This document shows, piece after piece, positions 19,987 through 25,117 of a DNA stretch of 25,117 bases (positions within the stretch are counted from its first letter, which is position 1; each line of letters opens with the position of its first letter). The stretch comes from CAYJLW01 sp964370965 (lineage in GTDB: Bacteria; Actinomycetota; Acidimicrobiia; UBA2766): the NCBI GenBank assembly GCA_964370965.1, contig CAYJLW010000060.1, forward strand, positions 1-25,117, in the 5' to 3' direction. The translations under genes and the position numbers were made by a program. Under the pieces are notes generated by a model. The model had not been told where the DNA came from, did no database searches, and saw only the letters and a program-made list of their open reading frames with translations.

Positions 19987-21009
19987 TCAGCCCCCGGTCC
20001 CGACCGGGCACACCTCGGCGTCGGCCATCTGCTCGGCGAAGTGGCACGCCGCCACGTGGTCCTCCCCCACACGGCGCAGCTCGGGGCGCTCCTCGGCGCA
20101 CACCGCCTTGGCGAAGCGGCAGCGGGGGTGGAACGGGCACCCGGGCGGGACGTACACGAGGCTGGGCGGCTGACCCGGGATCGGCGCGAGGCGTGCCGAG
20201 CGCCCCTCGTCGATGCGGGTCGTGGAGCCGAGCAGACCCAACGTGTAGGGCATCCGGGGGTGGTAGAAGACGTCGTCGGTGGACGCCGCCTCCACGATGC
20301 GCCCGGCGTACATGACCAACACCCGGGCGGAGCGCCCCGCCACGATGCCGAGGTCGTGCGTGATCAGCAGCAGCGCTGCGCCCGTCTCGGCCCGGGCCCG
20401 GTCCAGGACGTCGAGGACCTGGGCCTGCACGGTGACGTCCAGCGCCGTGGTGGGCTCGTCTGCGATGAGGAGGTCCGGCTCGCACGCCATCGCCATGGCG
20501 ATCATCGCACGCTGACGCATCCCGCCGGAGAACTGGTGCGGGTACTCCCCCAGACGCCGCTCCGGGTCGGAAATCCCGACGAGGGTGAGCAGCGCCGCCG
20601 CCCGCTCCGGGGCCTGACGCTTCGTGGCCCGCTGGTGTACGAGGAGCGCCTCCTCGATCTGGTGGCCCACGGTAAGGACGGGGTTCAGCGACGTCATCGG
20701 GTCCTGGAACACCATCGCCATACGGTTCCCGCGCACCTCCCGCAGCGTCGCCTCGGACGCGGCGGTGAGGTCCCGGCCCGCCAGGGTGATACGCCCCTCG
20801 CGCCGCACGCCCCGGGGCGGTAGCAGCCCCATGATCGCCAGCGCCGTGACGCTCTTGCCCGAGCCGGACTCCCCCACGACCGCCAGGGTCTCCCCCGGGG
20901 CGACCCCGAAGCTCACGCCGTCGACGGCACGGAGCGGGCCGTCGTCGGTGCGGAACGTGACCCGCAGGTCGACGACGTCCAAGAGCGCGCCGGGGGACTC
21001 CCCGCTCAC
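19987..21009 (-). CDS. oppD: oligopeptide ABC importer ATPase, OppD-type
   Basis: 340 aa from the GTG at 21,009, which overlaps the oppC TGA (GTGA). Walker A is GESGSGKS, followed by VTALAIMGLLPPRG, the OppD-type substitution of the usual ST-L-L. Q-loop is MVFQDPMTSLNPVLTVG, signature FSGGMRQRAMIAMAM, Walker B LLIADEPTTALDVTVQAQ and His in LLITHDLGIV. The C-terminal oligo_HPY domain carries HPRMPYTLGLLGS and CPFHPRCRFAKAVC. The 53 residues upstream of the GTG in the same frame are Arg/Pro noise and are excluded. It forms the ATPase pair with OppF. Confidence 0.95.
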   Translation of the reverse strand: MSGESPGALLDVVDLRVTFRTDDGPLRAVDGVSFGVAPGETLAVVGESGSGKSVTALAIMGLLPPRGVRREGRITLAGRDLTAASEATLREVRGNRMAMVFQDPMTSLNPVLTVGHQIEEALLVHQRATKRQAPERAAALLTLVGISDPERRLGEYPHQFSGGMRQRAMIAMAMACEPDLLIADEPTTALDVTVQAQVLDVLDRARAETGAALLLITHDLGIVAGRSARVLVMYAGRIVEAASTDDVFYHPRMPYTLGLLGSTTRIDEGRSARLAPIPGQPPSLVYVPPGCPFHPRCRFAKAVCAEERPELRRVGEDHVAACHFAEQMADAEVCPVGTGG

Positions 21010-21914
21010 GACCGCCCCTGGATGGCCCTGGGGTCGAATGCGTCCCGGAGCCCGTCGCCGAGGAAGTTCACGCACATCACCGTGACGACGATGCACAGCG
21101 CCGGGGCCCAGAAGAGGTGGCCGTGGAGGTCGACGACGTCGAGGGCGTTGTGGAGCATGTTGCCCCACGTCGGTGTCGTGGAGCGGATCCCGAAGCCCAG
21201 GAACGACAGCGTGGACTCGGTGAGGATGGCGGCCGCCACCGCCAGCGTGGCGTTCACCACGATCACGCCCATGACGTTCGGGACGAGGTGACGCACGATG
21301 ACACGCATCTCCGAAGCCCCCATCGCCCGGGCGGCCTGCACGAACTCCTTCTCCCGCAGCGAGAGCACCTCACCGCGCACGACGCGGGCAAGGCTCATCC
21401 AGAAGAACAGCGCCAGGATGACGACGATGCCCAGCACCGACCCCTGCAGGCGGAGGAACTTCGACGCCGCGAGCAGGAGAGCCAGGATGGGCAGGGCGAG
21501 GAAGAGGTCGGCGGTGGACATGAGGAGTCGATCGACCCACCCGCCCCGCGCCCCGGCCACCGCCCCCACCGCAACCCCGATGACAGTGGAGAACACGGCG
21601 ACGGCGACGCCGACGAGCAGGGACACCTGCCCACCCTTGAGGATGCGGAGGAACTGGTCACGGGCGAGGTCGTCGGAGCCCAGCGGGTGCCGCCCCGACG
21701 GTCCCTCGTACGCGGGTTCCAGGTCGTTCTGCGTCTCGTACGTGGAATGGACCACATACCGGGCCCAGAGGGGGTACGAGACGCTCATCGCCGTCACGAA
21801 CACCAAGACGGCGAGGGACACGACGGCGGCCTTGTGGCGGACGAAGCGGCGCCGCACCATCTCCGCCGGCGTGCGCACCCGGGGGCCGGAGGCCACGGCG
21901 AGACGCTCAGTCAT
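21006..21914 (-). CDS. oppC: oligopeptide ABC importer permease, OppC-type
   Basis: 302 aa from the ATG at 21,914; the start overlaps the oppB stop by 8 nt (ATGACTGA). An OppC_N segment with the first helix (AAVVSLAVLVFVTAMSVSY) is followed by an extracytoplasmic insert with HPLGSDDLARDQFLRIL, the BPD_transp_1 membrane domain with about five helices, and the EAA loop REKEFVQAARAMGASEMRVI, which contacts the ATPases. The C-terminal DPRAI is typical. It forms the translocation pore together with OppB. Confidence 0.95.
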   Translation of the reverse strand: MTERLAVASGPRVRTPAEMVRRRFVRHKAAVVSLAVLVFVTAMSVSYPLWARYVVHSTYETQNDLEPAYEGPSGRHPLGSDDLARDQFLRILKGGQVSLLVGVAVAVFSTVIGVAVGAVAGARGGWVDRLLMSTADLFLALPILALLLAASKFLRLQGSVLGIVVILALFFWMSLARVVRGEVLSLREKEFVQAARAMGASEMRVIVRHLVPNVMGVIVVNATLAVAAAILTESTLSFLGFGIRSTTPTWGNMLHNALDVVDLHGHLFWAPALCIVVTVMCVNFLGDGLRDAFDPRAIQGRS

Positions 21915-22875
21915 AGCGGATCCGCGGGTCCAGGAACGTGTACACGACATCCGTGAGGATGTTGAACACGACCACGAAGACGGTCGTGACCACCAGCCAC
22001 CCCATCACGACCGGGAAGTCCCCCTGCTCCAGCGAGTCGATGAACAGCGACCCCATGCCCGGCCAGGCGAAGATCTTCTCCGTCACGATCGCCCCGCCCA
22101 GGAACAGCCCCGCCTCCAGGCCGATGAGGGTGACGAGCGGGATGAGGGCGTTGCGGAGCGCATGGCGGACCACGACCGTTCTGGTACGCAGCCCCTTGGC
22201 TCTCGCCGTGCGGATGTAGTCCGAGCTCACCACGTCGAGCATCGAGGAACGTTGGAAACGGCTCCATTCGGCGATCGTGATCACGCACAGCGTCATCACG
22301 GGCAGGGCAAGGTGCTGAAGGCGGTTCACGAGGCTGCCTTCCATCCCGGGAGTCGTCATACCGGCGACGTAGAACAGCTTCACGCCCGTGACCCGCGGCA
22401 GCCAGACCGCCAGATACTGCTGGAAGAGCACGGCCCAGAAGAACACCGGCGCCGAGTAGGCGAAGAAGCTCAGGCCCGTCAGCGTCGTGTCACCGAGGGA
22501 GTACGGCCGCAAGGCTGAATAGGCCCCGATCAACACAGCGAACAGGGCGGAGAAGACCAGCCAGCCCAGGAGGAGTTGGGTGGTCGGCCAGAGGGCCCGG
22601 CGGATCTTCTTGCCCACCGACTCCTTGCCCTTGAAGCTCGTCCCGAGGCGGAGATGGACGAGGTCGTTCAGCCACAGGACGTAGCGCTTCGCCACCGGTT
22701 CGTCGAGACGGAACTCGCGTTCAAGCCTGTGGATCGTCTCCACGGACACGTTCGGACGCCGCCGTAGCTCCACGAGCGGGTCCCCCGTCGATGTGATGAG
22801 GACGAAGACCACTCCCGTGAGAACGAGGATGGTCGGGACGGCGACGAGGACGCGGCGGACGAGGTACGCGAACAC
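21907..22875 (-). CDS. oppB: oligopeptide ABC importer permease, OppB-type
   Basis: 322 aa from the ATG at 22,875. The N-terminal MFAYLVRRVLVAVPTILVLT helix is the OppB/DppB signature, followed by a periplasmic-type loop (TIHRLEREFRLDEPVAKRY), four or five membrane helices and the EAA loop SSDYIRTARAKGLRTRTVVV, ending TFLDPRIRYD. It is separated from oppA by 86 bp containing a GGAGG-CGGG/CCCG-CCTCC hairpin (about 22,911-22,937) but no T-tract, which may let more oppA than oppB mRNA accumulate, as usual for binding-protein genes. Confidence 0.95.
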   Translation of the reverse strand: MFAYLVRRVLVAVPTILVLTGVVFVLITSTGDPLVELRRRPNVSVETIHRLEREFRLDEPVAKRYVLWLNDLVHLRLGTSFKGKESVGKKIRRALWPTTQLLLGWLVFSALFAVLIGAYSALRPYSLGDTTLTGLSFFAYSAPVFFWAVLFQQYLAVWLPRVTGVKLFYVAGMTTPGMEGSLVNRLQHLALPVMTLCVITIAEWSRFQRSSMLDVVSSDYIRTARAKGLRTRTVVVRHALRNALIPLVTLIGLEAGLFLGGAIVTEKIFAWPGMGSLFIDSLEQGDFPVVMGWLVVTTVFVVVFNILTDVVYTFLDPRIRYD

Positions 22876-22961
22876 GCCTCAAGGCACCGGAGGCCGAGCG
22901 GACCCGGAGGGGAGGACGGGTCGCCCTGCCCGCCTCCAGGACCGGAAAGGGGACCCGGCTA

Positions 22962-24662
22962 CTACCCGGCCTCCTTCGCGAGCCACCACTCGTCCGCGTT
23001 CCAGGTGGGGCCTTGGATCGTGGGGTTCTCGTCGAGGCCCTTGACGTCCTTGCGGCCCACCAAAATCGTGGGCTTCTGGAACAGCGGCAGGGTGGGCGGG
23101 TCCTTGGCGATCTCGTCGTCGACCTGGTTGTAGAGCGCGGCCCGCTTCGTGGGGTCGAGCTCGCCGTCGGTCTGGATCAGGAGGTCGGTGACCTTCTTGT
23201 TCTTGTACGCCGTGGAGTTCTGACCGCCCTCGACTCCGCCGCCGGGGCCGGGGCAGCTGATCTGGTCGTCACGGTAGATGGAGTTCGCCCCTGAGGGGTC
23301 GGGCCCGGCGATGTAGGCGAAGAGGGCGATCTGGTACTGGCAGCCCGGCACCCGCTCGAAGAACTCGTCCTTCGGGGCGTTCTCGACCTTGACCTCGACG
23401 CCGCCCTTCTTCCACTGCTGGACGAGGATCTCCTCAGTGAGCTCCCGGGCCTTGTTGCCAGCCGTGGTGCCGATCGTGAAGGAGAGTCGCTGGCCGCCCT
23501 TCTGCCAGACGCCGTCGGGCCCCTTGGCGTAGCCGGCCCCCTTCAGGAGCTCGTCGGCCTTCTTCAGGTCCTGCTTGTAGATCTGCCAGTGCTCCTCGTA
23601 CTGCTTCTGGTTCACGACGTAGATCACGTTCTCGAGGACGACGCTCTTGGGGTCGGTGGGCTTCGCGATGCGGGTGTTCACGACACGGCGGTCGAGCATG
23701 TACACGAGGGCCTGGCGGACCTCTGTGCCGGCGAGCTGCGGGTCCTCGTTGTTGAAGTCGATGTGCTCCCAGGTGGGCCCGTTCCTGATCTGGTAGTAGA
23801 TGCCGTCCATCCGCTTGAGCTGCTCGACGAGCTCGGTCTGGGGCTGGGGGTGCATGACCTGGATCTCGCCCGCGTCGAGCGACTTCATCTGGGCCTCGAC
23901 GGTCTCGATCACACGGAAGACGATCTTGTCGAGGTACGCGGCCTTGCCCCCGTACTTGGGGTTGCGCTCCAGCGTGACGTCGGAGCCCTTGTTGTACTTG
24001 GTGAGCTGGAAGGGTCCGGAAGCGAAGGGGAGGGCGTCGTTGAGGAAGGTGTTGAAGTCCTTGCCCTCCATGGCCGCCTTCTTCATGATCGGCTGGCTGG
24101 CCCCCGTGAAGAGGTCGCGCCAGGGGGCGTAGACCTCCGTGAACTCGATCGTGAAGCCGAGCTTGTCCGCCGAGATCTCCGAGAGCTTGCCGTCCTTGAC
24201 CTTGTCGTAGCCGATCCGGCTCACGATGTCGTTGTTCTCGTTCAGGACCTGGTCGAGGGTGGCCTGGACGTCGTCGGCGGTGACGGGGGTGCCGTCCTCC
24301 CAGGTCATACCCTTCTTGATCTGGTACTTGACCTTCTGCGGGTCCGTGGAGGCGAGCTCGGGGAGCTTCTCGAGGAGTTGCGGTTCGTAGCCCAGGTCGG
24401 GCGTGTACATCGAGAGGCTCTGCAGCACGGGCGCCGTGAAGAAGCCGTTGACGTCGGTGTTGCCGGCGTTGATCCAGTTGTTGAACGACGACGTGTCGGC
24501 CTCGACACCGAAGACGACCGTGCCGCCCTTGCGGGGCTCGCCGTCGTCCCCCCCGCCGCCCTCTTCGGTCTTGTTGCAGCCCGCCACGGCGAGGACCACG
24601 ACTGTGCCGAGAACGACGACTCGACGCAGCGTCCCCACTCTGTTCTCACGCCCCCTGTTCAC
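22962..24662 (-). CDS. oppA: oligopeptide-type ABC importer substrate-binding lipoprotein
   Basis: 566 aa from the GTG at 24,662, with GGGAGG about 5 nt upstream; the frame extends to 24,734 but without a better start. A signal sequence (RRVVVLGTVVVLAVAGCNK) ends in the lipobox AVAGC, so the mature protein is anchored to the outer face of the membrane by its first Cys. A Gly/Asp-rich linker leads to the SBP_bac_5 domain (GGTVVFGVEADTSSFNNW; WEDGTPVTADDVQATLD, the family signature; ASGPFQLTKYNKGSDVTLER). It captures peptides or related solutes and delivers them to OppBC. Substrate specificity is not determinable. It is first in the oppABCDF order. Confidence 0.94.
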   Translation of the reverse strand: MNRGRENRVGTLRRVVVLGTVVVLAVAGCNKTEEGGGGDDGEPRKGGTVVFGVEADTSSFNNWINAGNTDVNGFFTAPVLQSLSMYTPDLGYEPQLLEKLPELASTDPQKVKYQIKKGMTWEDGTPVTADDVQATLDQVLNENNDIVSRIGYDKVKDGKLSEISADKLGFTIEFTEVYAPWRDLFTGASQPIMKKAAMEGKDFNTFLNDALPFASGPFQLTKYNKGSDVTLERNPKYGGKAAYLDKIVFRVIETVEAQMKSLDAGEIQVMHPQPQTELVEQLKRMDGIYYQIRNGPTWEHIDFNNEDPQLAGTEVRQALVYMLDRRVVNTRIAKPTDPKSVVLENVIYVVNQKQYEEHWQIYKQDLKKADELLKGAGYAKGPDGVWQKGGQRLSFTIGTTAGNKARELTEEILVQQWKKGGVEVKVENAPKDEFFERVPGCQYQIALFAYIAGPDPSGANSIYRDDQISCPGPGGGVEGGQNSTAYKNKKVTDLLIQTDGELDPTKRAALYNQVDDEIAKDPPTLPLFQKPTILVGRKDVKGLDENPTIQGPTWNADEWWLAKEAG

Positions 24663-24791
24663 ACCGGCCTCCCTTCCCCGGCCGGTGGGCCGGGTCTGGA
24701 CAACTGTGACGCCCTCACGCGCCGGGGACAACATAGCCCGCAGTGGCGGCAGTGGCGCGGCACTCCCCGGGAGAGCGGGGAAGGGGGGGTG

Positions 24792-25022
24792 TCAGCCGGA
24801 GAGCTTGAGGCCGAGGTACATGGTCGTGGCCGTGAAGATGAGGACTGTGATGAGGGTGATGCGGTCGAGGTTGCGCTCCACCACCGTGCCGCCCGCCATG
24901 GAGCCGCCGCCGCCGAACATGTCGGAGAGACCGCTGCCCCGGCCGGAGTGCAACAGGATGAACGTGATCAGGAACAGCGAGGCGAAGACGTGGACGACGC
25001 CCACGAGGATGTTTAGCACCAT
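24792..25022 (-). CDS. secG: preprotein translocase subunit SecG
   Basis: 76 aa, the normal size. It has two membrane helices (NILVGVVHVFASLFLITFIL and ITLITVLIFTATTMYLGL) separated by the conserved cytoplasmic loop LLHSGRGSGLSDMFGGGGS. SecG assists SecYE protein translocation in the cytoplasmic membrane. TAGACT (25,037-25,032, minus strand) lies 9 nt before the ATG, a plausible -10 for a near-leaderless transcript. In actinobacteria secG normally follows gap-pgk-tpiA; those genes would be to the right, beyond the poor-quality end of the window. Confidence 0.93.
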   Translation of the reverse strand: MVLNILVGVVHVFASLFLITFILLHSGRGSGLSDMFGGGGSMAGGTVVERNLDRITLITVLIFTATTMYLGLKLSG

Positions 25023-25040
25023 GGTCGGGCGAGTCTAGCG

Positions 25041-25117
25041 TGGGGGGGGCCAACCACCCCCCCCCCGCCCCCCCCCCCCCGGGGTCTAAAACCCACGCCC
25101 GGCGCCCCCCCCCCCGC
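25041..25117. other. low-complexity C/G homopolymer end, probably assembly artefact
   Basis: Runs of 8 G, then of about 9, 13 and 13 C, separated by short broken stretches, are unlike anything else in the window and directly abut its end. No gene or RNA can be read. It most likely reflects low-quality sequence at a contig end. Confidence 0.8.

Overview
The window is a roughly 25 kb, very GC-rich actinobacterial segment. GC-rich codon third positions, GTG starts, TANNNT -10 boxes placed 6-9 nt before start codons (leaderless transcription), and a GAAC-N4-GTTC motif of the actinobacterial LexA type all fit. Gene content is compatible with an Acidimicrobiia-like lineage, but that placement is an inference. 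The right edge looks like a contig end, because the last ~75 bases are homopolymer noise.

The left part (1 to ~11,474) looks like accessory DNA abutting the 3' end of a tRNA-Leu(GAG) gene (11,474-11,558, minus strand). It holds a 5'-truncated AurF-like di-iron oxygenase, several damaged or vestigial genes (a frameshifted unknown gene, an ORF broken by one TAG, a PIN-domain toxin remnant), small Cys/His-rich proteins, a transposon, a type II restriction-modification operon, and a junction where a tyrosine integrase gene and a DUF5343-type gene are both cut short. Two tandem 11-bp repeats beside the tRNA resemble integrase arm sites. Together these suggest a worn integrative island.

The best-resolved event is a 3,107-bp transposon (5049-8155). 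It has TGTCG...CGACA termini, sub-terminal repeats, a 5-bp target duplication (ACCGG), and three genes: a Zn-ribbon/HTH protein, a D,D35E transposase and an AAA+ ATPase. It is inserted in a small Cys-rich protein gene whose halves rejoin in frame to a 67-aa product.

A LexA-like box occurs twice: immediately upstream of the methyltransferase-endonuclease operon, and in the divergent region serving the two related small Cys/His protein genes. This suggests, without proving, damage-responsive control of part of the island.

The right part (11,559-25,117) looks like ordinary chromosome: a SAM methyltransferase, a NarL-type response regulator with its histidine kinase, a MacB/FtsX-type ABC exporter (ATPase plus 845-aa permease), an alpha/beta hydrolase, a small four-cysteine protein, a complete oligopeptide-type ABC importer (oppA-B-C-D-F order, minus strand) and secG. 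A 66-bp sequence with a 50-bp perfect core is present twice, 5,701 bp apart, bracketing the two-component and exporter block. Each copy sits where a divergent leaderless promoter would be.
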